Shown here in pieces: positions 32,559-41,500 of a DNA stretch of 64,000 nt. The notes below the pieces were generated by a model that saw nothing but the letters and a program-made list of their open reading frames with translations, was not told the origin of the DNA and did no database searches. A program made the translations under genes and the position numbers. This DNA is from a virus: IMG/VR virus record IMGVR_UViG_3300025141_016157, positions 96,347 to 160,346 of that record. One strand, 5' to 3'. How positions within the stretch are numbered: position 1 is the first letter of the stretch; every line of letters begins with the position of its first letter.

Positions 32559-34733
32559 ATGATGAATGTTATTGTTAATAAGAAATCTCTCGTGAGCGCA
32601 CTTGTTGAAGCGATCATGTCAGAAGAAGAGCCGCCAGAATTCGAAAGAGTAAACGTTCATGAAGATGAGCCAATTGTACCAAACGAGATGATGGCAACAC
32701 AGCTTGCTGAGTTTGTGCCTCCTGTCGGAGATCCTGAGTTTGTGCCAGTATCAATTGAAGAATTGGGAAGCTCAGCACAAGCAATATCTCGTGAAGTTCC
32801 GCCTACTGAGATAGAATATTTTTATAGAAAGCTTCATCAATTGCTTGATGTATGTCTTGACAGAGAGGCAGAAAAATCAATGAAAATAGAAACTATTGTT
32901 CATAGGATTTTATCAGAAGCTGATAATATGAAAGATGCTTTTCTTAAAAAAGCAGTTGAGAGAGTAACTGCAGGTGAGGATGCGTATAGTGTAGCCGTTG
33001 AACTCATTGACTCATATGTAGAATTTGAAGAAGAAGATCCCGAGGAGTTATCATCAAATATTCAAATGCTATCTTACGGAATTGAAGATGATCGCAGTGA
33101 AGATGTCGAGATTGAAGATAGCAAAGAAGAAATCGAAACGACAGCTGAGCCTATAGATCAAGATACGAAAGGCAGTGAGAGTGAAAAAAGTGAAGATGAC
33201 TTCTCATATACAGATGAAGATTACGATGCAGACCTTGCAAAAGAACAGATGGATGAATCAGAAGAATCAATTGCTAGTGATATTGTAGATCTAATTATGA
33301 AAAAAGGTCTTCATACAACAGTTCTAAAAGATCCTGAAACTGGTGAGAAAGAAATGGTACCAGTTGTAATAATTGACCCGGCCACAGGCGACTTTAAGAT
33401 GTCTGAAAAAGAAATGAGAGTTCTTGCATCTGAATCTTACGGGTTTGAAATTATAAAAACAGCACTAGAGATGTCTGATATTGCAGGGCTTTTTTCAAAG
33501 CTTAGTGATAAGGCGGGAAGTGACAAAGCAGCATATCTATGGCTGTATTCAAATCTAAGTGAGATTTTAGGCAAAGAGGGCAATCCTGTTTCATCTGAGC
33601 TTGGTGCAGAGATGTATGCAAATCAAATTGCAGATACGATTGGAAAATACGGTGAAGCAGTTAAGGATCAACTTCTGGCAATGGCTGATCAGGTCGAGAC
33701 AAAGACAGAAGACATAGCAACAGAAATTGGTCGAGGAAGCGACTCGCTGTCAATAGTTGTTCCACCCGATGAAATGGCAGCAGCTCTTAGGCTAGTCGCT
33801 GATCAAAGATTAGAGGTGCCAAGGAGAGGTCGACCTAGACTTTATGATGAAGATGAACCTCGTGAAGCAATGACACCCGAGATGAGAAAACAAATCAGGG
33901 CAGAAAGAAGAAGAGCAGAGCTTGAATTAGAGTATGAGCCTGGTAAAATGCACCTCTCACCTAAAGCTCTTAGGGCTATGATGGATGGCATTGCAACAAG
34001 TCTCGGAGTCTCACTTGGGAATGTTAGAAATGTCATATATGATGATCTCAAAGTCTATGGCCTTCCCGCTGAAGATCTAAGAAAGATGATACAGGTTGAT
34101 AAGATGCCAGGCGGAAGAGAGAAAATACCATTCACATATGATCCGCTTAGAGTTCAGGCAAAAGAGAAGATTGTAGAGAAACTGTACGACATGTATAGAA
34201 ATGCAATGATGTCGTATGTTGATGAAGTTGCAAGCTCTGATGATGAAGAAGATAGAGATATCGGTGAGGCTTATAGGGATCTATTCTTTGGAGACGGAGG
34301 CTTCTACCAGCCCGGCCTTGACGGGTATGTTGCACTTCAGGCGCAAGTTGGAGGCCCTACGCTCGAAGATCCAGACTCTGTTGACATTGATGATATAGCC
34401 TTTAGAACGAAGAGAAAAGCTTACGACTTTATTCAGGAATTTATTGATCAGGTTGCAAAAGAATGGCTTGACCCTGAGTCTCCTGAATACAAGCAGGCAA
34501 AAGAAGGGGGAATGAGAGCGTTCTTAAACTCCCTGGTTAATGATGAAACGTTTAGTGATGTAAGTTCTCGAGCTGATATTGATAATATTATTGATAAAGA
34601 AGTTGGTGATATATCTAACTCTCTAGACGAAGACAGGCTTAAAGAGATTATTGATATAGTATTTGACAAAGCACCAAAAAGAACTAAGAAATATATTGCT
34701 AGAGTTAAGAAAGAGCTAGGGAAGCAGGTATAA
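32559..34733 (+). CDS. Large acidic protein, probable virion or prohead component
   Basis: A 724-residue protein. The N-terminal MNVIVNKKSLVSALVEAIMS followed by EEEPP resembles the tag in hydrophobic pattern and may be a distant version. Residues about 150-240 are strongly acidic. No membrane segment, signal peptide or catalytic motif is visible; the C-terminal half contains helical stretches such as KRKAYDFIQEFIDQVAKEWL. Its size, acidity and place in a run of non-enzymatic proteins suggest a scaffold or internal head protein. It begins with ATGATG after GATAGGAGAGTTGC. Confidence 0.6.
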   Translation: MMNVIVNKKSLVSALVEAIMSEEEPPEFERVNVHEDEPIVPNEMMATQLAEFVPPVGDPEFVPVSIEELGSSAQAISREVPPTEIEYFYRKLHQLLDVCLDREAEKSMKIETIVHRILSEADNMKDAFLKKAVERVTAGEDAYSVAVELIDSYVEFEEEDPEELSSNIQMLSYGIEDDRSEDVEIEDSKEEIETTAEPIDQDTKGSESEKSEDDFSYTDEDYDADLAKEQMDESEESIASDIVDLIMKKGLHTTVLKDPETGEKEMVPVVIIDPATGDFKMSEKEMRVLASESYGFEIIKTALEMSDIAGLFSKLSDKAGSDKAAYLWLYSNLSEILGKEGNPVSSELGAEMYANQIADTIGKYGEAVKDQLLAMADQVETKTEDIATEIGRGSDSLSIVVPPDEMAAALRLVADQRLEVPRRGRPRLYDEDEPREAMTPEMRKQIRAERRRAELELEYEPGKMHLSPKALRAMMDGIATSLGVSLGNVRNVIYDDLKVYGLPAEDLRKMIQVDKMPGGREKIPFTYDPLRVQAKEKIVEKLYDMYRNAMMSYVDEVASSDDEEDRDIGEAYRDLFFGDGGFYQPGLDGYVALQAQVGGPTLEDPDSVDIDDIAFRTKRKAYDFIQEFIDQVAKEWLDPESPEYKQAKEGGMRAFLNSLVNDETFSDVSSRADIDNIIDKEVGDISNSLDEDRLKEIIDIVFDKAPKRTKKYIARVKKELGKQV

Positions 34734-34736
34734 AAA

Positions 34737-35129
34737 ATGAGATTGACAGACTTAATCGTTGAAAGTGCAGAAAGAGAGTTTTCCGGAGTAGGATCTGTTG
34801 ACGATATGATACAACAGGTATCAGTAAAATCTACTATTGATGCAGGATTACCCATAATTGCTAGAGAATCAGACTGGGAGACACTTCAAAGTCCTACACG
34901 CCTTGCAAGATCTTTTTCATTTGAATCTCTAGATAAAATTAGATATTTTATTAATGAAATGCTTGCATATCAATCTATATCAAATCATCACTGCACAATG
35001 ATAGTTCAAGAAAATATTATCCATATAGAGACATATACACATGATGTAAATAATATAACTGCTCAAGATTTAAGCTTAGCAAAATTTGCAGATGAGATAT
35101 ATGAAGACACTAGGTTCTTTTTAACATGA
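34737..35129 (+). CDS. Pterin-4a-carbinolamine dehydratase-like protein
   Basis: A 130-residue protein whose second half follows the PCD/DCoH pattern: DWETLQSPTRLARSFSFESL, then KIRYFINEMLAYQ, SNHHCTMIVQ (the HH pair), and IHIETYTHDVNNITAQDLSL (the TH and later D). In the family these residues form the pterin active site. The N-terminus MRLTDLIVESAERE includes IVE before S, a possible prohead cleavage site. Pterin recycling in a phage is unusual, though PCD-like genes are known in cyanophages. It starts 3 nt after the large acidic gene. Confidence 0.7.
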   Translation: MRLTDLIVESAEREFSGVGSVDDMIQQVSVKSTIDAGLPIIARESDWETLQSPTRLARSFSFESLDKIRYFINEMLAYQSISNHHCTMIVQENIIHIETYTHDVNNITAQDLSLAKFADEIYEDTRFFLT

Positions 35130-35479
35130 GTGAGCGTTTCATTATAAGCAGAGAGCTTGAAGGTATAATTGATAAAGAAAACGTTTTTGGAGACGAAGGT
35201 CTAAATAGCATTTCTATAGAAATTTTATTAAAAACGTTTAAAATAAATAGTAATATAAAGAATATAAAAATTAAAAAAAGATCAGTATCTTTCATGTTTT
35301 CAATAGCTGAAAGTGATATCTACAATCTTATATCACATAATGGGCCGATAGATCTAATATCTGTAGGGAGGCAACAAGATAAATTTGTTCAGTTTGCAGA
35401 TTGTAATATTAGATCGCTAGACATAACAGCAAATGAAGATATGTATATTTGTAAAATTATTATAGATAGAATTGAATAA
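35126..35479 (+). CDS. Hypothetical protein
   Basis: A 117-residue protein overlapping the PCD-like gene by 4 nt (ATGA). It appears to be alpha/beta (GLNSISIEILLKTFKINS; KNIKIKKRSVSFMFSIAES; MYICKIIIDRIE). I see no motif. Co-translation with the PCD-like protein suggests a shared complex or process. Confidence 0.6.
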   Translation: MSERFIISRELEGIIDKENVFGDEGLNSISIEILLKTFKINSNIKNIKIKKRSVSFMFSIAESDIYNLISHNGPIDLISVGRQQDKFVQFADCNIRSLDITANEDMYICKIIIDRIE

Positions 35480-35500
35480 TTAATCACGAGGAGTTATAAT

Positions 35501-35683
35501 ATGAAACGTAAATCTCAAAGCTTTTCTTTTGATAAGTTTGTAACAGATATAGAAAAAAGAGAAGAAGATGCTAGAAAAAAGGTTGAAGATCACCAAAGCC
35601 AGCAAGAATCTCACCCAGGAAGAAAATATAATAAGCTCTACAGAGAACACTGGCAAAATAGAGTAAAGTTTCGGAGAAAATAA
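35501..35683 (+). CDS. Small basic hypothetical protein
   Basis: A 60-residue, highly charged protein (KFVTDIEKREEDARKKVEDH, then RKYNKLYREHWQNRVKF). A GAGGAG ribosome site precedes the ATG. The stop overlaps the next start (TAATG). Small basic proteins between acidic ones may bind DNA or acidic scaffold. No family recognised. Confidence 0.6.
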   Translation: MKRKSQSFSFDKFVTDIEKREEDARKKVEDHQSQQESHPGRKYNKLYREHWQNRVKFRRK

Positions 35684-36402
35684 TGTCATCAATAAGATTA
35701 AAGACAAAGCAAGATATTAAAGATTTTTTTAAAATTCTTGCTGAAGAAAGTGTAAAAAGCGCAAAAAAGCAAGTTCTAGATACTGGTGCCAGCTATTTGA
35801 ACAGTCAATCAAAGCTAGATAAAAAAGCTTATTCAGATATTAGAGAAGAGGAGGAAGAAGAAGTAGTCGAAGACGACTTGGACGTATCCGCAGCGACTCC
35901 TGAAGAACCTGTTGCAGCAGAAGAGGATATTGATACCTCAGTGGCTGTTGAGACTCAAGACATAGAAGATGTATCGCTAGATTCAATTGCAAAGAAAATA
36001 AAAATAATGAGAAGCGGTCTGTCAGTTGATGATTCTTCAGTTCAACAACCATTAAGAACATATTTTGATTTATTGAGCGATGCAGAAAGGAAAGCTTTGT
36101 ATGCATTTCTAAATGCAATAGCTGGAATGATGACTGGCGAGACAACGGCAGAAAACGCTGATGACCCGAGTGATCCTCCTTATAATGTTACAATGAGTTC
36201 AGGTGAAATTGAAACTGAAGATGAAGAAAGTATAGAGACAGAAGATTTTCTAGATGATACATCAGATATAGATGTTGAAGTAGAAGAAGAGGAAGAAGTT
36301 GAATCAGACGGAAGTGTTCCAATTAGAGTTGGAGGCGTTCAGTCAAGGAAATCAATATCTGAAATTAGAAAAAAAGTAATTTCACTTCTTGGAAAGTCAT
36401 GA
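35683..36402 (+). CDS. Acidic scaffold-like protein
   Basis: A 239-residue strongly acidic protein laid out like the one at 30143: N-terminal helix (TKQDIKDFFKILAEESVKSA, containing LAE before E), an acidic linker (REEEEEEVVEDDLD), a short conserved-looking helical core (LDSIAKKIKIMRSGLS; RTYFDLLSDAERKALYAFLN), a second acidic run (EVEEEEEVESDG), and a C-terminal helix KSISEIRKKVISLLGKS that resembles the packaging tag. Probably prohead core or virion-internal. Confidence 0.65.
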   Translation: MSSIRLKTKQDIKDFFKILAEESVKSAKKQVLDTGASYLNSQSKLDKKAYSDIREEEEEEVVEDDLDVSAATPEEPVAAEEDIDTSVAVETQDIEDVSLDSIAKKIKIMRSGLSVDDSSVQQPLRTYFDLLSDAERKALYAFLNAIAGMMTGETTAENADDPSDPPYNVTMSSGEIETEDEESIETEDFLDDTSDIDVEVEEEEEVESDGSVPIRVGGVQSRKSISEIRKKVISLLGKS

Positions 36403-36596
36403 AAATAAAGGGAAAATCAGAGTCTAGAACTATTAGCATTGGCAAAGATTCAACAATGGAAATTGAAGTAAGCGAAATAATTATTGAGCAGATAAAAAAA
36501 GAGTATGGAATTGAAAGTGTTGATGACTACCATCTTCAAATTTTCTTTAGGGATGTTTTGAAAGATGCATCTTTAAATATTTTAAACGACAGATAG
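36399..36596 (+). CDS. Small hypothetical protein
   Basis: A 65-residue protein coupled to the preceding gene by a 4-nt overlap (ATGA). Mixed strand-helix (TISIGKDSTMEIEVSEIII; DDYHLQIFFRDVLKDASL). No recognisable motif. Confidence 0.55.
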   Translation: MKIKGKSESRTISIGKDSTMEIEVSEIIIEQIKKEYGIESVDDYHLQIFFRDVLKDASLNILNDR

Positions 36597-36610
36597 AGGG
36601 TAAAGATAGA

Positions 36611-37885
36611 ATGAGAATAAGTCGTCAAAAAATTGAAAGTCTGATTCTATCTGAGATAAGTTTAAAACATGAAATAGACTCAGATGAGTATATAAATGAA
36701 CTTGATGACCTGATACTATCCATCAAGAATCTTAAAAGCTCTTTAAGAAAAGGGCCTAGTAGAAAGTCAAATAGAAAGGAAATGCATCGATTGCAAAGTG
36801 CAATAGAGGCTGTTAGATTTATTAAAAAAAAATCTAAGAGAAAAAGAGAAAAAATGCTTTCTGAGGGTGGAAGGAAAATTTCTCACCTGCCAGAAGATAA
36901 AATAGCAAAGCTATCTCCTGAAGTTGTTACAAGTGCAATCTCAATCTATAGAGACCTTATTGCCCAGTTTAATGATTATCTAGGGCAGAAAGGGCTAGAT
37001 CCAGTTTCACCAGATAGAGCAGTTGGATCAACTGCTTATTATCAGGAAGATCTTGAGGAAGATTCAGATGTTATCTACGGAGATATAGACTATCTTGTTG
37101 TATTTCCACACGTTAAAAATAGTGAAAATTTTAAAAACTTAAGAGATTTACAGTCCAGAACTAAAAGAGAGTACTCTGGTTACTTTCTTGATTTTATAAA
37201 ATCTTCTAGTCCCGACAATGTAGACGTAGAGCTAACAGGTGAGGTATCTCCAACCATGGTTGTCTTGTCACTTCCAGATGATAAAAAAGTCCAAGTTGAT
37301 CTTATAGCAACGTTTCCAAGATATCAGGAATGGATGAATACAAGATGGGTTCCTGAAAGAGGTGTCAAAGGATATATTGGTGGAAATCTATACAAAGCAT
37401 TTGGAGATTCACTTGTTCTAACAGTTGGAGATCAGGGTGTTATTGCAAGAACTATTGATGGAAAAAGAGTTTCGTCAAACAAGCGAGGAAAAGAAGTAAA
37501 CGTTGAGCAAATATCATCAAGCCCACAGACTTTTTTTAAAGATATAGTTTCCTATCTATCCGGAGACAGTTTACAAATTTCAAAAGATCTGGAAGACTTC
37601 CAGGGAATGGATCCTAAAAATATTTCTGTATCTGATATAGCAAAAGGTATAAGACTTGTTTCAGAAAATCTTTATGAAAATGACTCCCTTCCGTCGAGAT
37701 TTAAAAATCCAAGAGAGATGCTAGAGGAGGTTCTTGCTCGTTTTAAGATAGCTATAGACAACTCTCTTTCTAAGAAGTCAAAGCCAAGCTCTCAAGGTGG
37801 TATGTTAAGTGATGAAAAGCTATCAAAGCTAGTAAAAATGAATGCAGAGCAGTATAATAATGTTAAAAGTGAATTTAACTTATAG
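36611..37885 (+). CDS. Pol-beta-type nucleotidyltransferase with tag-like N-terminus
   Basis: A 424-residue protein. The N-terminus MRISRQKIESLILSEISL follows the tag pattern (basic, then IESLILSEI) but without a clean LxE cleavage site. The nucleotidyltransferase core is AVGSTAYYQEDLEEDSD then VIYGDIDYLVVF, giving GS and two aspartates (GDIDY), with a third candidate carboxylate in KVQVDLIATF. The following helical region is unrecognised. Its substrate is unknown; three such cores occur in the window. Located just before the metallophosphoesterase and the giant nucleotidyltransferase protein. Confidence 0.7.
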   Translation: MRISRQKIESLILSEISLKHEIDSDEYINELDDLILSIKNLKSSLRKGPSRKSNRKEMHRLQSAIEAVRFIKKKSKRKREKMLSEGGRKISHLPEDKIAKLSPEVVTSAISIYRDLIAQFNDYLGQKGLDPVSPDRAVGSTAYYQEDLEEDSDVIYGDIDYLVVFPHVKNSENFKNLRDLQSRTKREYSGYFLDFIKSSSPDNVDVELTGEVSPTMVVLSLPDDKKVQVDLIATFPRYQEWMNTRWVPERGVKGYIGGNLYKAFGDSLVLTVGDQGVIARTIDGKRVSSNKRGKEVNVEQISSSPQTFFKDIVSYLSGDSLQISKDLEDFQGMDPKNISVSDIAKGIRLVSENLYENDSLPSRFKNPREMLEEVLARFKIAIDNSLSKKSKPSSQGGMLSDEKLSKLVKMNAEQYNNVKSEFNL

Positions 37886-37896
37886 AACGGCTTCGA

Positions 37897-38550
37897 ATGG
37901 ATTTCTTTATATCTGACTGTCATTTCGGTCACAAAAATATAATACGTTACATGGATAGACCATTTATGTCTGTCGATGATATGAATTTAAAAATGATCAA
38001 TCTTTGGAATGATACAGTTACTAATGATGATAGAGTCTTCTTAGTAGGAGACGCATTTCTTTGTAATGATGAAAAATCATCTGATATACTTAGTCAGCTT
38101 AACGGTTATAAAGTTTTAATTGCTGGCAATCATGACAAATCTGAAAGAACAATGCTTGACATAGGTTTCGATGAGTATCATAGAGAGCTTCAGTACAGCC
38201 TTGGTGATCTCGGAATTGCACTTATGAAACATTACCCACTTCCAGATATAGTGATCAAGGAAAAGGGGTATGACTATCTAATACACGGGCATCTTCATCG
38301 ACCGCCTCACACACAGGGTCTTAAAATTAATGTTGCTGCAGATCTTATTGACTTTATTCCAAAGGACTCTAATTATATAAGAACAATGCTCACGAGATCA
38401 GTTTCAAATGAAGAAAATGAAAAACTAGATTTTAAAATTAAAGACGATAAGATTAGTTTAAATTTAGAAATTAGAATTGAAGATTTTTCTGGAAGTGTAG
38501 ACCATATTTATAGTATATTAAGAAAGCATTGGGCTGAGGAAGAAAAATGA
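37897..38550 (+). CDS. Calcineurin-like metallophosphoesterase
   Basis: A 217-residue phosphoesterase: FISDCHFGHKNI (motif I), LVGDAFLC, IAGNHDKS and IHGHLHRPPH in the canonical order. Proteins of this type occur next to RNA repair or nucleotidyltransferase genes in phages; here the ATGA-overlapping neighbour is a ligase-like, three-NTase protein, so a joint 2',3'-end-processing or phosphate-removal role is plausible. Substrate not determined by sequence. Confidence 0.8.
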   Translation: MDFFISDCHFGHKNIIRYMDRPFMSVDDMNLKMINLWNDTVTNDDRVFLVGDAFLCNDEKSSDILSQLNGYKVLIAGNHDKSERTMLDIGFDEYHRELQYSLGDLGIALMKHYPLPDIVIKEKGYDYLIHGHLHRPPHTQGLKINVAADLIDFIPKDSNYIRTMLTRSVSNEENEKLDFKIKDDKISLNLEIRIEDFSGSVDHIYSILRKHWAEEEK

Positions 38551-41500
38551 AATTAGGACTTTATGGCGGCGGATTTAAACCGTTTCACACAGGACATTTT
38601 GCAAAATTACTTCTTGCACTAGACGAGAGCGATAGAGTTCTTTCGTTTTTCGGAATAAAGAAGCAGAAGATAAGCAAGAAAACGGGAAAGCCTTTAAAGA
38701 CACATTTTAGAAAATTCGGTGATGGCCCTGATGCAAGAGATTTTAATCAAGAAATGCAAGAGAAAATTGTTGCCATCTACGAGAAAGCTTTACAAGATGC
38801 ATATCCTGGAACACTAGATGTTATACCATCAGCTGATATTACACCGATAACAAATGTCCATAGCATGCTAGATAGGTTTGCATATTCTCAGATGACAGAC
38901 GAAGAGAAGCAAGAAGTGGGAACAGGGGAAAGCATACCAGAACTAACCTATCAAAGCTCTGGTGAAGATGGTGGTTCAATAAAAATAGATTTTAACGATA
39001 TTGATGAAGTTATAGTTGTTGCAGGATCAGAAGAGATTAACGGTCCCGTTTACATGGGAGCAATCAATAGGCGCGCAGAAAGAGGTGATTCTCGCATTGG
39101 AGAAAAGGTGAAGGAGCTTGTTGATTTGGGAAAAATAAAGCTAACTTCTGGTACAGCAGATGAAGGAAGGCTTGTTAATCTTTTAAATCAATATCATGAC
39201 AATGCAACAGAAGATATGGTAACTGTAAGAGGGACAGGTGTCCGTGGCCTAGCTGGAAGTAGAGATGTAGAGAATCTAATTAAATACCTGCCTAATATTC
39301 TTCCTCAGGATCAAAAAGAAGAAATAATAAAAATACTAATAGGTGAAGAACAGCTAGAACCATCAGCGAAGACGGAGTCATTTTTTATGCCAATTATTAC
39401 AGATAGCACAGTCTTAAGAGCTGCAGCACGATTTACAGCAAGAAAAAAAATTAAAGAATCTGTAGCAAGAAAAAAGGGAGAGGATCATATACCCGGGTTG
39501 ACAGAAGATATGTCTCTTACATTTGATAATCTTAGAAGTCTTATTGACGATGTTCTTAGCGGAAGAGTTGAGCATGTTGAGGAAAAGATGGATGGTCAAA
39601 ATTTTACATTCACCGTCCTTGATAATGGTGAAATAAGACTGTTTGGAAAAGGTGTTAGTGCAACTACATTAGAAAAAGGCGGAGCTGGAAGAGATGATAT
39701 TAGAGATCATCAAAGGTGGAATGAAAATGTTAAAGATGCTTTTGGATCTGGATATGATGTTGTAGATAAATACCTTGATGGTAAGGATGCTGATCTCATA
39801 AAAAGATTCTTTCAAAATGGAAAAGTTGTAGTTGAAGGACAGGTTATGACTCCGGCAAATCCTAATACGATACCATATACAGAAAATCATGTACGGTTTA
39901 TTAGACCGTTCACGCCTTATGATACTGAGATAGATCAGGATTCTTACAGAGATCTATTTTCAGATGCAGATGTAGAAATTCAAGATGAAAAAGGCCGTGA
40001 GTGGTCACTAGGTCATGTTCCAAAGCTTAAACAAGTTCAAGTTGATGCAAGCGAGATGCATGGAAAAATACAGGAATTACAAAGTGACATAGACAATCTT
40101 TTGTCAGGTATGGATCCCACCCCTCAGACTGTTGGTGAATATGCATCCCATGTATTAGAAAAATACATTGAAAGAGTTTCACCCCAGCTTGATCTAAGTG
40201 GTCTCAGCAGTGATCAAAAGAGAAGAGCACTTCAAAGACTTGCAACGGGCGATAAAAAAGTAATTGGAAAACCTGAAATGGGAAGTGCCTGGGCTGAGTT
40301 CCAGCAATTTGAAAAAATGAGAACTGCTCATGTATCTGCTGCAATAGCAGATCTAGAAAAAATTGTTCAAAAATTAGGGTCTTACTTTTTCGATACTCTT
40401 GAGTTTGCCTTGGCAACAAATGAGGGTGTGGTTGCAGAGCTAGCAAATGAAGTTGAGAAAATAAAACGTGCAAGAGAATCAGACCAGATAGTAGTTAAAA
40501 ATATTGAAACTGGCGATGTGTCTGATATGATTGATTCTAAATGGGCTACAAAGTTAGATACTTCTCTGGCACGAGTCGAACAGATGGATCTATTTAAAAA
40601 AGCTGTAGAGGGTGTCGTCCTTAGGTTCTCTGGCGATGATGGTAGAGACATTGTCACAAAATTAACAGGAATGTTTACACCGGTTCATAGGCTCGTAGGT
40701 CTTTTCAGATATCCAGATAGAAGCTCAAAAAGCCTTCTTTCAATTCAAATTCCAGATATTGAAGATGATATAGAAAGTGAAGATCTTACAGATGAAGAGG
40801 TTGATGCAATTAACGAAGTCCTTAGAGAGTTTGCTTTTAAACTGGGCTGGGAGAATATATTAATTGAAGGAGGTGCAGCATTTAAAAATATAGATGGTGA
40901 TAGTTTAACTACTAATATTGAATTAAAAAATGTCAATGATACTCTTGAAGATTTCTTCTCTAGCCACTTAAAACCTGCTGGTGTTGATATCTATAGACCT
41001 ATAGGAAGCACAGGTAAGAAATCGAAATCTGGTGATCTTGATATAGTGATTGGATCACCTCAAGGTATTGACAATCGTACTTTTAAAAATAAACTACTTG
41101 GTGCAATTCAATCTTCAATAGTAGACGGAGATGCAAAGCTTGTTGGACAAAATATAGCAGTAATGTATCCGATTAAAGGTTCACAACATGATGATTATGT
41201 TCAGATAGATATTATGATTGATAAATGTCCAGATGATGCATGCTGGCTTATGGCTGGAACAGGAGACGGTGAGATCAAAGGTGTGTATAGAAATTTACTA
41301 CTTAGCCATATTGCAAAAAGGCTAAGCCAGGATTCAGAAAACACACTATTCCCAGATGAAAAGATAGTAATATCAAACCCCGGCGGTCTTCAGTATAAGA
41401 GAATTAAAGACAATATAGACGGTCACCCTCATGATAAAAAGAATAATAAGAAGTGGACTAATATAGGGGAAAAAATTACTTCACCAGAAGAGATATTAAA

